From assembly GCA_004322135.1 (NCBI GenBank), contig SCSG01000026.1, positions 1 to 59,422 on the forward strand: DNA of 59,422 nt, written 5' to 3'. A program made the translations under genes and the position numbers. Positions within the stretch are counted from its first letter, which is position 1; every line of letters starts with the position of its first letter. The notes under the pieces were generated by a model. It searched no databases. It was not told the DNA's origin and worked only from the letters and a program-made list of their open reading frames with translations. This document shows, one piece after another, positions 8,198 through 18,183 of the stretch. Origin of the DNA: Burkholderiaceae bacterium (lineage in GTDB: Bacteria > Pseudomonadota > Gammaproteobacteria > Burkholderiales > Burkholderiaceae_B).

Positions 8198-9141
8198 AGG
8201 CGGTTGGCCTTTATGTTTTCCGCGAAATAGCGCCAGCTGGCGCGCCGGAAGCGGCGCACGACGTCGGCCAGGCCTCGCGGCATGAGCACCACGGCGACGA
8301 CGATGACAACGCCGAAGAACAGCCCCGCGACGCTGGTGACTTCGCTTGAAAGCACCTCGGAGATGGCCGAGAGAATGAAGGAACCGACAATAGGGCCAAG
8401 AACCGTGCCAGGCCCGCCAAAGACCGCCATGATGATCATCTTGACGTTCAGGGTGATGTCGAAAGCGCTTTCCGGGTCCAGGAACGTAATCCAGTAAGTG
8501 TGGATGCCGCCCGCGAGTGCGCTGAATATGCCTGCCAATATGAAGGCCAGGACCTTGTACCGCGTAGTGTTTACCCCCATGACGACCGCGCCTTCCTCAT
8601 TTTCCCTGATGGCGATCAGTCCGAAGCCGAAGCGGCTGCGCGTCAGCCACCACACGGCCAGCGTGGCCAGGATCAGCAAGCCCAGCGAGAGCTCGTAGAA
8701 CAGCGGGTCGTTGTTCAGCGGGGGCAGAACCAAGCCGATATTCTGTCCGGCCAGCGGGACATTGGAAATGATTGCGGCCATGACTTCGGCCAGCGCCAGC
8801 GTGGCGATGGCGAAATAGTGGCCTTTGAGGCGCAGCACCGGGATGCCCAGACACAGAGCGAAGATGACCGCAAGCACCACGCCGAAGCCCAGGCCCACGG
8901 CGAATGGCAGGTGCCATTGCACCATGGCTATCCCCACCCCGTAGGCTCCCAGGCCATAAAAGACCGAGTTACCGAAGGATGGGTAGCCGGTATAGCCACC
9001 GATGATGTTCCAACCTTGGGCCAGCACGGCCAGCAGCAGGGTGTTTATGCCGAACTGGATCATGGTGTCCGAGCCGTATTTGGGCAGGAGGATCAGGGCG
9101 ACGAGCGCGATGGCAAGGAGCAGGGCCCGCAGCGTTTTCAT
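8194..9141 (-). CDS. livM: Branched-chain amino acid-type ABC permease, LivM-like
   Basis: This 315-residue inner-membrane permease has about eight to ten hydrophobic segments. The conserved LivM stretch GYTGYPSFGNSVFYGLGAYGVG lies near residues 50-70, and IAIRENEEGAVVMGVNTTRYK, the coupling-helix region that docks the ATPases, lies near 190. It overlaps livG and livH by 4 bp each and forms the translocation channel with LivH. Confidence 0.9.
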   Translation of the reverse strand: MKTLRALLLAIALVALILLPKYGSDTMIQFGINTLLLAVLAQGWNIIGGYTGYPSFGNSVFYGLGAYGVGIAMVQWHLPFAVGLGFGVVLAVIFALCLGIPVLRLKGHYFAIATLALAEVMAAIISNVPLAGQNIGLVLPPLNNDPLFYELSLGLLILATLAVWWLTRSRFGFGLIAIRENEEGAVVMGVNTTRYKVLAFILAGIFSALAGGIHTYWITFLDPESAFDITLNVKMIIMAVFGGPGTVLGPIVGSFILSAISEVLSSEVTSVAGLFFGVVIVVAVVLMPRGLADVVRRFRRASWRYFAENIKANRL

Positions 9142-10001
9142 GTCGTCTTCCCGAGCAGGCCTGTGGGTCGTACGATCAATACCAGCACCAGGACGCCGAA
9201 ACTGGCAACATCCGAGAAAGTCGGTCCGATATACAGCGCGGTAAGTGCTTCGATCAGGCCCAGCACCAGCCCGCCGGCGATTACGCCAAGGGGGGTGTCA
9301 AGGCCGCCAATGATGGCGATGGCGAAGGATTTGGCTGTCAGGCTTGCCCCGATATAGGGGTTGATTTGTGATACTGTGCCGTACAGTCCGCCAGCGGCGC
9401 CCGCCAGCGCCAGTCCAAGTCCGAACGTCACTGCGTACAGGTGGCGCGGCTCGACACCGTACAGGCGTGCGGCCGAGAGATTCTGTGCCGTGGCCCGGAT
9501 CGCGCGCCCCAGCTTGGTGTGCAGTAAAAAATACCACATGATCAATGTCAGCAGTATTGCCACGCAGAAGGCCGCCAGACGAACCAAGGGGATAGTCACG
9601 CCCACGACGCTGATGTTCTGGCCGGAGTAGCTGGGGTTGATCGTGCGAAAATCTGCCGAAAATACCAGTTGGGCAAGATATGTCAGAACGACTTCCATCC
9701 CGAAGGTGATGAGCAGGGTGTTGAACATGGGGGCTCGGGCGATCAAGTTCAGGATGCCGCGCTGTACGGCATAGCCCAGGGCGAACATGACAACCGCGGT
9801 CAGCGGCAGGCCCAGAAACGGGTCAAATCCCAAGCGCGTAAACGTGTACCACGACACGTAGGCACCCACCATGATGAAAGCGCCATGCGCCAGGTTGACG
9901 ATGTTCAGAACCCCCCAAACCAAGGCAAGGCCCAGCGCCATGATGGCGTACAACCCACCTTGTAGGATACCGTTGACGAGTACCTGCAGGAAGAGATCCA
10001 A
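9138..10001 (-). CDS. livH: Branched-chain amino acid-type ABC permease, LivH-like
   Basis: This 287-residue permease has the LivH pattern: an N-terminal NGILQGGLYAIMALGLALVW segment, GRAIRATAQNLSAARLYGV as coupling loop, and hydrophobic segments throughout. It sits directly downstream of the binding-protein gene (20 bp gap) and overlaps livM by 4 bp. Confidence 0.9.
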   Translation of the reverse strand: MDLFLQVLVNGILQGGLYAIMALGLALVWGVLNIVNLAHGAFIMVGAYVSWYTFTRLGFDPFLGLPLTAVVMFALGYAVQRGILNLIARAPMFNTLLITFGMEVVLTYLAQLVFSADFRTINPSYSGQNISVVGVTIPLVRLAAFCVAILLTLIMWYFLLHTKLGRAIRATAQNLSAARLYGVEPRHLYAVTFGLGLALAGAAGGLYGTVSQINPYIGASLTAKSFAIAIIGGLDTPLGVIAGGLVLGLIEALTALYIGPTFSDVASFGVLVLVLIVRPTGLLGKTT

Positions 10002-10021
10002 GCCGCAGCCCCCGCGTCAGG

Positions 10022-11239
10022 TTATCGTTTGGACCACGCTGGCATAGGATATTTAGCAGGCGTCATGAAGTGCTGGCCATCATATACGGCGATTGGTTTG
10101 TCGTTCTGGATCTGGATGACGACCTGGTCCAGAGATATTTGACCATTTGGTGCGAAAGCAATATGGCCGTACAGGCTCTGGAAATCGCTTGCCGCGAGCG
10201 CGTCACGTACCGCCTTGGGATTGAGGGATCCGGCCTTTTCAATGGCCTTGACGATGGCCTCGACGTCCGCCGCGCCCGATGCCGCGTGATAGTCGGGGGT
10301 GTAGTGGTATTTGGCAGCGTACTGTGTCGAGAATTGCACTGCATCGCCGAACCACTGGTCTTTGAGTGCGGCAGAGGGTAGCCAGGCAGTCATGCCGAAG
10401 GCGTAATCCGCGTCTTTGCCCAGGGCCTTGCGGAAGTCCTCGCTGGGCACCCCAACCGTGAATGAATACATGCTGGGCGCGATGCTCAGGCTTTTGGCCT
10501 GACGAATGAAGTTCAGGATTTCTGTTTCGTGGCCAGCGACCAGCACGGCGTCGATGTTCTGAGATTTGATGCGCGAAAGCTCGGAGTTGAAATCGCTGGT
10601 GTTGCTGCTGTAGCGTTCATCCAGCGTTGCCTTGAGGCCGGCTTTTTCCAGCAAGGGCCTTGTGCCTTTGGCAACCGACACGTCAAATGAGTCGTCGGCA
10701 TAAAGCAGCGCTATCGATTTAGGCTCGGGCTTGAGCTGTTTGATCATCGAAATGGTGCTGCCGAAATAATTGCTTGCGGGAGCTAGTGTGCCGAATACGT
10801 ATTTGAACCCACGCGCGAAAATCTGGTCGGAAGCGCCACCCCCTTGCACCATGGGGATCTGGTATTTTTCAGAGACCGCCGAATCGGCCAGCGCGAAATT
10901 GCTGGCGAATGGGCCAAGGAGGAAATTGACCTTGTCACGGGAAACCAACTGTGTGTATTGCCTCACGCTGAGGTTCACGTCCGACTGGTTGTCGTAAAGC
11001 TTCAGGGCCAAGGTATAGTGTTTGCCGCCAACCGTGACGCCACCCTTTTCGTTGATTTGGTCGATGGCAAGCTGGTAGGCGTCGCGGTAGTAGCGCCCGG
11101 TGTTGGCGACCGGGCCTGTAAGCTGAACGGAGGCGCCCAGAACGATTTCGTTTTGGGCGGCGCTGGAAGTGCCGCAGGCTAGAGCGAGTGTCAGGCTACC
11201 CAATACGAACGGGACGGCACGTAAAGTCAGTAAGCGCAT
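10022..11239 (-). CDS. Periplasmic substrate-binding protein of the Liv-type importer
   Basis: This 405-residue type I periplasmic binding protein has a signal peptide (about 1-28, ending SSAAQ). The mature protein begins [19 protein letters not shown], a typical LivK/amide-binding start, and the two-lobe fold extends over the whole length. It is the promoter-proximal gene of the operon, the usual position for the most abundant component. The ligand is unknown; in this family it may be a branched-chain amino acid, an amide or another organic acid. Confidence 0.88.
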   Translation of the reverse strand: MRLLTLRAVPFVLGSLTLALACGTSSAAQNEIVLGASVQLTGPVANTGRYYRDAYQLAIDQINEKGGVTVGGKHYTLALKLYDNQSDVNLSVRQYTQLVSRDKVNFLLGPFASNFALADSAVSEKYQIPMVQGGGASDQIFARGFKYVFGTLAPASNYFGSTISMIKQLKPEPKSIALLYADDSFDVSVAKGTRPLLEKAGLKATLDERYSSNTSDFNSELSRIKSQNIDAVLVAGHETEILNFIRQAKSLSIAPSMYSFTVGVPSEDFRKALGKDADYAFGMTAWLPSAALKDQWFGDAVQFSTQYAAKYHYTPDYHAASGAADVEAIVKAIEKAGSLNPKAVRDALAASDFQSLYGHIAFAPNGQISLDQVVIQIQNDKPIAVYDGQHFMTPAKYPMPAWSKR

Positions 11240-11356
11240 GACAAGACCCCTATTTTAAATTTTGACAAGATTAATCTTTTCATTCTCCTGGAATTTCGGT
11301 TACGAATAGCTGAATTTCTTATTACTAAGAGCTGAATATTTGCTTACTAGTGCAAA
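11240..11356 (-). promoter_or_regulatory. Upstream region of the Liv-type operon with tandem 16-bp direct repeats
   Basis: The 117-bp gap upstream of the binding-protein gene is AT-rich. It contains two near-identical direct repeats, TTACGAATAGCTGAAT (11300-11315) and TTACTAAGAGCTGAAT (11322-11337), 14 of 16 identical and 22 bp apart, about two helical turns. This looks like a tandem operator, although no regulator gene is adjacent. The upstream Pot-type operon ends at 11357, so this is the only space for a separate promoter. Confidence 0.5.
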
Positions 11357-12208
11357 TCACCGATGATTCGCACGAATTCGTTCAGTTCTTCGCCGTAGCA
11401 GTTCGAGGGCAGCCAGCAATAGTATTGATATCAGAATCAGAAGTGTCGCAACAGCGAGTATGGTCGGGTTGATCTGCTCGCGCAGGCCCGAAAACATTTG
11501 GCGTGGGATGGTCACTTGCTCGGGGCCGGCCAGAAACAGGATAAGCACGATTTCGTCAAACGAGGTTGCGAACGCAAACAGGGCGCCCGCGATGACGCCG
11601 GGGCGAATCAGCGGGATGATAATGCCGCAAAATGCCTTGAAGGGAGATGCACCCAGACTCAGTGCGGCTCGATAAAGCGAACGATCAAAGCCGGACAGGG
11701 TTGCGGTAACCGTAATGATGACGAACGGCACACCCAGTACTGCGTGGGCGATGATGACTCCGGTGTACGAGCCAACCAGCCCAAAGCGCGCATAGAAAAA
11801 AAACATCCCCGCCGCGACAATGATCAGCGGCACGATCATCGGCGACAGCAGTAGGGCAGTGATGGTTCGTCGAAATGGCATGTCTTCGCTGGCCAGCCCC
11901 ATCGCCGCCAGTGTTCCCAGGGCGGTGGCAATTACCGTGGCGCTGGAAGCGATGAAAAAGCTGTTGCGTATGGCAAGCGACCATTTCTGACTATGAAAAA
12001 CGGCCGAGTACCACTGCAGTGAGTAGGCCTGTGGATCAAGATGCACCATGCCTTTGGTAAAGCTGAAGAACGGATCCGCATTGAAGGATAGTGGGACGAT
12101 GATGAGAATCGGCAAGATCAGGAAAAATAGGACTGCCCAGGCCGACAGGGCGAGCGCGCCTGCGCCCACTTTCTGGCGCCACGTGTGGTAGTCGGGCAGT
12201 GTTTTCAC
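11357..12208 (-). CDS. Polyamine-type ABC permease, PotC-like
   Basis: This 283-residue permease has six hydrophobic segments and the EAA coupling loop YRAALSLGASPFKAFCGIIIPLIRPG near residues 180-205. It resembles the PotC/second-permease family of spermidine, putrescine and related importers. It is the last gene of the operon ATPase, binding protein, permease 1, permease 2, and follows permease 1 by 5 bp. The substrate is not evident. Confidence 0.85.
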   Translation of the reverse strand: MKTLPDYHTWRQKVGAGALALSAWAVLFFLILPILIIVPLSFNADPFFSFTKGMVHLDPQAYSLQWYSAVFHSQKWSLAIRNSFFIASSATVIATALGTLAAMGLASEDMPFRRTITALLLSPMIVPLIIVAAGMFFFYARFGLVGSYTGVIIAHAVLGVPFVIITVTATLSGFDRSLYRAALSLGASPFKAFCGIIIPLIRPGVIAGALFAFATSFDEIVLILFLAGPEQVTIPRQMFSGLREQINPTILAVATLLILISILLLAALELLRRRTERIRANHR

Positions 12209-12213
12209 GCTTC

Positions 12214-13518
12214 TTAGCCTAATCGGATGTTGCGGGCGCCGACCAGGCGGTCATACACCCAGTACAACGCCAGGATGAGCACAAGCAGCAGCACGCCAAG
12301 CGCTGCCGCCAACCCCCAGTTGTTCGAACGCTGCATATGAAATGCGATGATGTTCGAGATCATTTCGCCGTCGGTGCCGCCAACCAGCGCTGGCGTGATG
12401 TAGTACCCCACCGAGATAATGAATACCAACAGCGAGCCGGCACTCAGCCCCGGCAGACTCAGTGGCAGGAAGACCCGTAAAAACGCCGACCAGGGGCGGC
12501 TACCCAGTGACTGTGCTGCGCGTACATAGCTGGGATCGATTGAGCGCATGACGCTGTACAGCGGCAGCACCATGAAGGGCAGCAATATGTGCGTCATGGC
12601 AATGATGGTGGCAAACCGGGTGTACATCATCTCTACCGGCGAGCTGATCAGGCCTATGGCCTGAAATATCGAGTTGAGGACACCGTTGGTTTGCAAAAGT
12701 GCAATCCACGCCGTGGTGCGGACGAGCAGGGAAGTCCAGAATGGCAGCAGCACCAGCACCATCAGCGCCCCTGCCAATCGGCGTGGTGCATGCGACAGGT
12801 AGTAGGCCAACGGGTATCCCAGCACGATGCATAGTAGCGTTATGGTCAACGCAATATCCAGTGTCCTGCCATACAGTTGCAGGTAGATACTGGCGCTACT
12901 GCGCTGGTGGATTTCGCCTTTGGCATTGCGTTCCAGGTCGAGCGCCGTCAAATAGTTGGTGTCGGTATAGACGTGTCCGACTCGCTGGATTGACTGCCAT
13001 AGTTCGGGCTGTGCCCAGCGCGGGTCGAAATCACGCAGCTGGCTGGCGCCTGGACTTGTCAGTTGTGCATCCTCAAGACTGCGCATCTGTCGTGCCGAGG
13101 CGTTGATGAGGCTGGATGCGCCGGGGTAGGCCCGATTTACGGCAGCAGCCACGATTCCGGCCTTGCGCTCCTGCGCAAGCCGCTTCAGTTCAAGCGCCAT
13201 GGTCTGGAAGATGGTGGGTTCAGGCAGCTTGCTCCCGTCCCAATGCCCAAGCTGGCTTATCGTTTTTGGGATGAGTTCGACGAGGGTGGGGTTGTAGACG
13301 CTACGGTAAAGCATGGACGCAATCGGCGCGACGAAGGCAAACACCACGAACGCGAGCAGAGGCGCAACCAGCAGCAGCGCGGTGCATCTGCGGCGGCGCA
13401 GTTCGCCGCGCTCGGCCTTGACTTCGTTTGTAGCCAGGCTGTCGTTGGCAAGGCCGGTGCCGCCCTGCATGGCGGTACCGGGCAAGGACGCCGTATCTAG
13501 ATGCTGGCTTGTTGCCAT
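12214..13518 (-). CDS. Polyamine-type ABC permease, PotB-like, with large periplasmic insert
   Basis: At 434 residues this is longer than classic PotB (about 275-285). The extra length is a 45-residue N-terminal tail and a soluble stretch of about 140 residues between membrane segments 1 and 2 (roughly 75-215). Five further segments and the EAA loop VRAAQSLGSRPWSAFLRVFLP (about 335-355) follow. The insert is predicted periplasmic and might contact the binding protein. I recall similar long PotB-like proteins as normal for a subgroup of this family, so it is probably not an error. Confidence 0.83.
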   Translation of the reverse strand: MATSQHLDTASLPGTAMQGGTGLANDSLATNEVKAERGELRRRRCTALLLVAPLLAFVVFAFVAPIASMLYRSVYNPTLVELIPKTISQLGHWDGSKLPEPTIFQTMALELKRLAQERKAGIVAAAVNRAYPGASSLINASARQMRSLEDAQLTSPGASQLRDFDPRWAQPELWQSIQRVGHVYTDTNYLTALDLERNAKGEIHQRSSASIYLQLYGRTLDIALTITLLCIVLGYPLAYYLSHAPRRLAGALMVLVLLPFWTSLLVRTTAWIALLQTNGVLNSIFQAIGLISSPVEMMYTRFATIIAMTHILLPFMVLPLYSVMRSIDPSYVRAAQSLGSRPWSAFLRVFLPLSLPGLSAGSLLVFIISVGYYITPALVGGTDGEMISNIIAFHMQRSNNWGLAAALGVLLLVLILALYWVYDRLVGARNIRLG

Positions 13519-13539
13519 ATCGGCTGTGCGCCCGGGCTT

Positions 13540-14610
13540 TTATTTAAGGAGCCATTCATTGAATTTTTCGCCCAGCGACTCGCCATAATCAGCCCAGAAA
13601 ACGCTGTCAACCCTTCTGCCCTCTTTCAGATGTGAGGTAGGCAAATCGGCAACGATGTCTTTGGCGACCAATGCCATCGACGAGGCGCGAGGTGGGCCAT
13701 AGGCCACGTCCTGGAAGCCAGCAAGCGCTTTGGTGCTGGTGGCGAACGCGACAAATTTCAGCGCCTGTTTGAGTTTTGGGGTTCCCTTTACGATGCTCCA
13801 GGCACCCAGATCCCACATATTGCCGTCCCATACAATTGTGAAGGGTTTTTTCTCGTGACGGATGGCGTTGAAGATTCTGCCGTTGGCCGACTGCACCATG
13901 ACAGCTCCGCCGTCGTTGAGCAATTGCGGCGCCTGTGACCAGCTGTCAAACCACACGACGTCCTTTTTGATGGTGTCCAGCTTGGCGAAGGCCCGTGCTT
14001 GTCCTTCCGGTGTTTTCAGCACCTTGTAGATGTCTTCAGGTTTGACGCCATCGGCTAGCAGTGCCCATTCCATATTGAACTGGGCGCGTTTGCGCAGGGC
14101 GCGCTTGCCGGGGAATTTCTTCACGTCGAATAGATCATTCAGGGTGGTGGGCTTTGCACCTGGGAACGCCTTGTTGTTGTAAGCGTAGATGGTGCTGTAT
14201 ACGATTTCGCCAACGCCGCATTCGTTCTCGAGCGCTTCGGGGATGAAGTCCTTCTGCGCGGGAACACCATCGTCACCCGGCAGCAGGATATTGCGTGGTA
14301 TGGGCTCCAGCAGACCCTCAGAGCACGCGCGTTCGAGATCAATGGTTTCCACGTCGACGACGTCCCACTGGATATTGCCCGATTGTACTTGTGCCTTGAG
14401 TTCTGCGACTCCGCCGGTGTAGTTTTCGAACAATATTTTCTCGCTGGTTTTCGCAGTGTAGGGGTCTATTTGATGAAGTTTCTGAGTGGCGCCGTACGCC
14501 CCGCCAAATGAGACGACAGTCAGCGTGTCGTCAGCCTGGGCCGCGGTTCCTGCGTAAAGCGACAAGCCCAGCGTAATGGCCAGGGCCAGCGAGCGATTGA
14601 GTTTTCTCAT
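13540..14610 (-). CDS. Periplasmic polyamine-type substrate-binding protein, PotD-like
   Basis: This 356-residue protein has a signal peptide (MRKLNRSLALAITLGLSLYAGTAAQA) and a type II binding-protein fold. The mature start DDTLTVVSFGGAYGATQ is typical of PotD/PotF relatives. It overlaps the upstream ATPase gene by 4 bp. Its position between ATPase and permeases gives the order ATPase, binding protein, permease 1, permease 2. Confidence 0.87.
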   Translation of the reverse strand: MRKLNRSLALAITLGLSLYAGTAAQADDTLTVVSFGGAYGATQKLHQIDPYTAKTSEKILFENYTGGVAELKAQVQSGNIQWDVVDVETIDLERACSEGLLEPIPRNILLPGDDGVPAQKDFIPEALENECGVGEIVYSTIYAYNNKAFPGAKPTTLNDLFDVKKFPGKRALRKRAQFNMEWALLADGVKPEDIYKVLKTPEGQARAFAKLDTIKKDVVWFDSWSQAPQLLNDGGAVMVQSANGRIFNAIRHEKKPFTIVWDGNMWDLGAWSIVKGTPKLKQALKFVAFATSTKALAGFQDVAYGPPRASSMALVAKDIVADLPTSHLKEGRRVDSVFWADYGESLGEKFNEWLLK

Positions 14611-15731
14611 GTATGTTCTCCTCGAGCCGTATCGGCGTTGGTCTTGAATGCAAGGCAGTCTGTGGCTGCCCAGATTACGGTTGTGGGTTGTCCTTCGGTG
14701 AATTCCGGTGCTTTTGCATCGTTGAGTGTTTTGACTACAACTCGGCTGCCGTCAGGCAGCGCGAGAAAGTAGCGAATGAAGTCGCCGACGTAGTGACGTG
14801 CCATAAATTTGGCAGCGACCTGATTGTCGCCAGGTTGGTTGTTAGCCTTGAAGGTGAGTTTCTCGGGACGGATCGAAATGATGCATTGTTGATCCGAGGC
14901 ATCACAATCGCCGTTGCGCGCGATGATGTTGCCACCGCCAGGCAGGTTGGCCTTGACCAGATCGCCGTCGATCATAGGTGCCAGTGCGGGGATCAGGTTG
15001 TTCTCACCAACGAAGTTCGCCACGAAGGCGTTTGCGGGGTGCTCGTACAGTTCGTCGGGCGAGGCGTATTGTTGGACGACGCCGTTGTTGAAGACCGCGA
15101 TGCGGCTGGACATGGTCAGCGCTTCGACCTGATCGTGCGTAACGTAAATGACCGTGAATCCGAGCTGCCGGTGCAGGCGAGTAATTTCGAATTGCATTTG
15201 CTCGCGTAGCTTCTTGTCCAGCGCGCCCAGCGGCTCGTCCATGAGGACGAGTGCCGGTTCAAAGATAAGGGCGCGTGCCAGTGCCACGCGCTGGCGTTGT
15301 CCTCCCGAGAGCTGCCCAGGATACCGGCCATCGAAGCCGTCCAGCTCGACGAGCTTCAAATGTCGCGCTACGCGTTCCCTGATTTGGCGCTGGGGCACGT
15401 GGCGCACTTTAAGGGGATAGGCAAGGTTGTCGGCCACAGTCATGTGGGGGAACAGGGCGTAGTTCTGGAAGACCATCCCGATGTTCCGGTTGTAGGGGGC
15501 TATTTTGGTGATGGAACGGCCGTTCACGGTGATGCTGCCACTTGTCACGTTCTCGAAGCCTGCCAGCATCATCAGAACCGTGGTCTTCCCCGAGCCCGAC
15601 GGGCCGAGCAACGTTATGAATTCACCCTTCCTGACATGAAGGGTGAAGTTCTTGATTATCAATGTTTTTTGGTCGTAGGTCTTCTTGACGTTGGTGAGTT
15701 TCAGGAACTCACCTTCGTTTGTTTCGTGCAT
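14607..15731 (-). CDS. Polyamine-type ABC transporter ATPase, PotA-like
   Basis: The start at 15731 is preferred: the ATG follows AGGAT by about 5 bp and begins the family's usual N-terminus (MHETNEGEFLKLTNVKKTYD). An upstream in-frame TTG at 15794 has no good ribosome binding site. The 374-residue protein has Walker A (GPSGSGKT), the signature LSGGQRQR, Walker B (ALVLMDEPLGALD) and a C-terminal TOBE-type domain (about 285-374) that often senses regulatory signals. It is the first gene of the four-gene importer operon. Confidence 0.9.
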   Translation of the reverse strand: MHETNEGEFLKLTNVKKTYDQKTLIIKNFTLHVRKGEFITLLGPSGSGKTTVLMMLAGFENVTSGSITVNGRSITKIAPYNRNIGMVFQNYALFPHMTVADNLAYPLKVRHVPQRQIRERVARHLKLVELDGFDGRYPGQLSGGQRQRVALARALIFEPALVLMDEPLGALDKKLREQMQFEITRLHRQLGFTVIYVTHDQVEALTMSSRIAVFNNGVVQQYASPDELYEHPANAFVANFVGENNLIPALAPMIDGDLVKANLPGGGNIIARNGDCDASDQQCIISIRPEKLTFKANNQPGDNQVAAKFMARHYVGDFIRYFLALPDGSRVVVKTLNDAKAPEFTEGQPTTVIWAATDCLAFKTNADTARGEHT

Positions 15732-15779
15732 CGATAATCCTGTTTGGTCCTGCCAGAGTCGTGGGTTTGGCCTCGGGTG

Positions 15780-15809
15780 CGTGTACGTACCCAAAATGGT
15801 TCATGTCAA
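15780..15809 (-). promoter_or_regulatory. Predicted promoter of the Pot-type importer operon
   Basis: Read on the minus strand, TTGACA (15809-15804) is followed by an 18-bp spacer and TACACG (15785-15780). The -35 is perfect and the -10 is weak. It lies about 50 bp upstream of the chosen ATPase start. Confidence 0.45.
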
Positions 15810-16007
15810 AGCGAGCGGCTCGGGCAGGAGATCGTCCCGACGCTTGCCTGCTCCGGGCCAAATACTCGGGTTACGGGAGGATACCATTTGGGGCATGGGC
15901 TGGAACTGAGGGTAACCCCTTGCCCGCTGCAGCCCAGAGGCGGCTGGCGGCTGACGGTAGGTGCCGTGATCGGGTCACGTTGTTGCGGTCTAAGCAGCGT
16001 GCTCAGC

Positions 16008-16036
16008 TTGTTTAGAGCAGTTGCAAATGCTACACT
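16008..16036 (+). promoter_or_regulatory. Predicted promoter upstream of thrS
   Basis: TTGTTT (16008-16013), a 17-bp spacer and TACACT (16031-16036) form a good sigma-70-like promoter. A transcript would start near 16043 and leave a leader of about 170 nt before the thrS start codon. Confidence 0.45.
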
Positions 16037-16163
16037 TGCACGTTCTTCCCCTCTATTGCATTTTCCATGGAAATTACATTTACGCGAACTTTGACAACTG
16101 CAAATTAGCTGCCTGAGCCGCGTGTCAGTTCTTCCTTTAGCAATCGAAGCAATCAAGAATTCC

Positions 16164-16191
16164 AAAAAACGCGACATTTGCCGCGTTTTTT
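16164..16191 (+). terminator. Intrinsic terminator or attenuator 22 bp before thrS
   Basis: AAAAAACGCG (16164-16173), an 8-nt loop and CGCGTTTTTT (16182-16191) form a perfect 10-bp stem with a six-T tail. Between the thrS-side promoter and the thrS ribosome binding site it could attenuate thrS or end a small RNA of about 150 nt. It would also work on the minus strand. Confidence 0.6.
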
Positions 16192-16212
16192 CATTTACAC
16201 AAGGTCAGTTTC

Positions 16213-18150
16213 ATGGTTCGAATTACTCTGCCTGACGGCTCTGAGCGCGAGTTTCCAGGCCCGGTGTCGGTTAGCGATGTGGCACACTCCATCGGTGCCG
16301 GACTGGGGCGTGCTGCGCTTGCCGGACGTGTTGGGGTGCAGGGTGCCGAACCCGAACTGGTTGATACGGCTTTTGTTATTGATCACGACGCTACCTTGTC
16401 CATCGTGACGGCCAAGGACCCGGATGGGCTCGACCTCATTCGTCATTCGACGGCGCATCTGCTGGCCTATGCCGTCAAGTCGCTCTTTCCCGACGCGCAG
16501 GTCACCATTGGGCCTGCCATCGACAACGGCTTTTACTACGACTTCTCGTATAAGCGCCCGTTCACGACCGAAGATCTGGCGGCCATCGAAAAGAAGATGA
16601 CTGAACTGGCGAAAAAAGATGAGGTGGTCACTCGTGAAGAATGGCTGCGCGATGATGCGGTAGCGTTTTTCAAGGGTATGGGCGAACACTACAAGGCCGA
16701 GATCATCGCGTCGATTCCGTCCAACGAGCCCATCAGCCTCTATCGCGAGGGCGATTTCATCGACCTGTGCCGTGGGCCCCACGTTCCGTCCACGGGCCGG
16801 CTCAAGGTTTTCAAATTGATGAAAGTGGCCGGCGCCTACTGGCGCGGCGACAGCAAGAACGAGATGCTGCAGCGCATTTACGGTACGGCGTGGGCCACCA
16901 AGGAAGAGCAGGCGGCCTATTTGCACATGCTTGAAGAAGCCGAAAGGCGGGATCACCGCAAGCTGGGTCGCGAACTTGATCTCTTTCACTTTCAGGACGA
17001 GGCGCCAGGGCTGGCTTTTTGGCACGCCAAGGGCTGGACGCTGTGGCAGCAGGTCGAACAATACATGCGGCGCGTATACGTTGACAACGGCTACCTTGAA
17101 GTCAAGGCGCCGCAGATTCTGGACCTGTCGCTGTGGAAGAAAACAGGCCATTGGGACAATTACGCCGAGAACATGTTCACTACGGAGTCCGAAAATCGTG
17201 TTTACGGACTCAAGCCCATGAATTGCCCCGGGCACGTGCAGATTTTCAATTCAAGCTTGCACTCCTACCGCGAATTGCCGATACGCTATGGCGAATTCGG
17301 TCAGTGTCACCGCAATGAGCCTTCGGGGTCGCTGCATGGTTTGATGCGGGTGCGCGGCTTCACCCAGGACGATGGGCATATCTTCTGTACTGAAGACCAG
17401 TTGCTGGACGAATGCTCGGCTTTCACTGCCTTGCTGCAAAAGGTTTATGCCGATTTTGGTTTTACCGAGATTTTGTACAAGGTGGCGACGCGGCCCGAAA
17501 AACGCATAGGCGCCGACGACGTCTGGGACAAGGCTGAACACGCCCTGATGCAAAGTCTGGACCAAACCGAGTGCCAATACGAAGTTTCGCCAGGCGAAGG
17601 TGCTTTCTACGGACCCAAGATCGAATACACGCTCAAGGATGCCATTGGCCGTCATTGGCAGTGCGGGACTATTCAGGTCGATTTCTCCATGCCGGCGCGG
17701 TTGAATGCCGAATATGTCGATGCCAGTGATCAGCGCAAGACGCCCGTCATGTTGCACCGGGCCATTCTGGGCTCGCTTGAACGCTTCATCGGAATGCTTA
17801 TCGAAAACCACGCGGGCGCCATGCCACCCTGGCTTGCGCCCGAACACGCTGTGGTGTGTTGTATTTCCGAGTCTTTTTCGGGCTATGCCTCTGAGATTGC
17901 CGCAAGCCTTAAAGGTCAAGGCTTCAGGGCCAGCGCCGATTTGCGCGGTGAAAAAATCACCCGTAAAATCAGAGAGCACAGTATGCAAAAAGTACCGTAT
18001 ATTCTTGTTGTCGGCGAAAAAGAGCAGGATGCGTCAACGGTGGCGGTGCGGGGCCGTGGCGGCGTTGATATGGGCACCATGTCCCTCGCCGATTTTTCCA
18101 CGCGCCTGCGGCACGAAATCGAGGCCCGTCTTGAAGTCGGGCAGGCCTGA
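16213..18150 (+). CDS. thrS: Threonyl-tRNA synthetase
   Basis: This 645-residue class II synthetase charges tRNA-Thr. It has the full bacterial set: a TGS domain (about 1-62), the editing/SAD region with [13 protein letters not shown] (about 75) and the later His/Cys zinc-site residues, the catalytic core with motif 2 ([22 protein letters not shown], about 360-382) and motif 3 near [11 protein letters not shown] (about 517-527), and a C-terminal anticodon-binding domain (about 545-640). The length matches the family. The ATG follows AAGG by about 9 bp. Confidence 0.98.
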   Translation: MVRITLPDGSEREFPGPVSVSDVAHSIGAGLGRAALAGRVGVQGAEPELVDTAFVIDHDATLSIVTAKDPDGLDLIRHSTAHLLAYAVKSLFPDAQVTIGPAIDNGFYYDFSYKRPFTTEDLAAIEKKMTELAKKDEVVTREEWLRDDAVAFFKGMGEHYKAEIIASIPSNEPISLYREGDFIDLCRGPHVPSTGRLKVFKLMKVAGAYWRGDSKNEMLQRIYGTAWATKEEQAAYLHMLEEAERRDHRKLGRELDLFHFQDEAPGLAFWHAKGWTLWQQVEQYMRRVYVDNGYLEVKAPQILDLSLWKKTGHWDNYAENMFTTESENRVYGLKPMNCPGHVQIFNSSLHSYRELPIRYGEFGQCHRNEPSGSLHGLMRVRGFTQDDGHIFCTEDQLLDECSAFTALLQKVYADFGFTEILYKVATRPEKRIGADDVWDKAEHALMQSLDQTECQYEVSPGEGAFYGPKIEYTLKDAIGRHWQCGTIQVDFSMPARLNAEYVDASDQRKTPVMLHRAILGSLERFIGMLIENHAGAMPPWLAPEHAVVCCISESFSGYASEIAASLKGQGFRASADLRGEKITRKIREHSMQKVPYILVVGEKEQDASTVAVRGRGGVDMGTMSLADFSTRLRHEIEARLEVGQA

Positions 18151-18183
18151 CAGGCATTTTCATCAATTCTAGGAGTTTCAGAC

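Larger units (their letters stand above)
15810..16212. other. Divergent intergenic region between the Pot-type operon and thrS
   Basis: This roughly 400-bp region has no gene. It contains the thrS-side promoter (16008-16036), a perfect 12-bp palindrome TTTCCATGGAAA (16062-16073), a second isolated TTGACA at 16091-16096, and a strong terminator-like hairpin directly before thrS (16164-16191). Confidence 0.6.

Noticed and set aside
12214-13518. Long PotB-like permease as a gene fusion
   Set aside because: The extra soluble stretch lies between membrane segments 1 and 2 in an uninterrupted frame, and I recall similar long members of this permease family.
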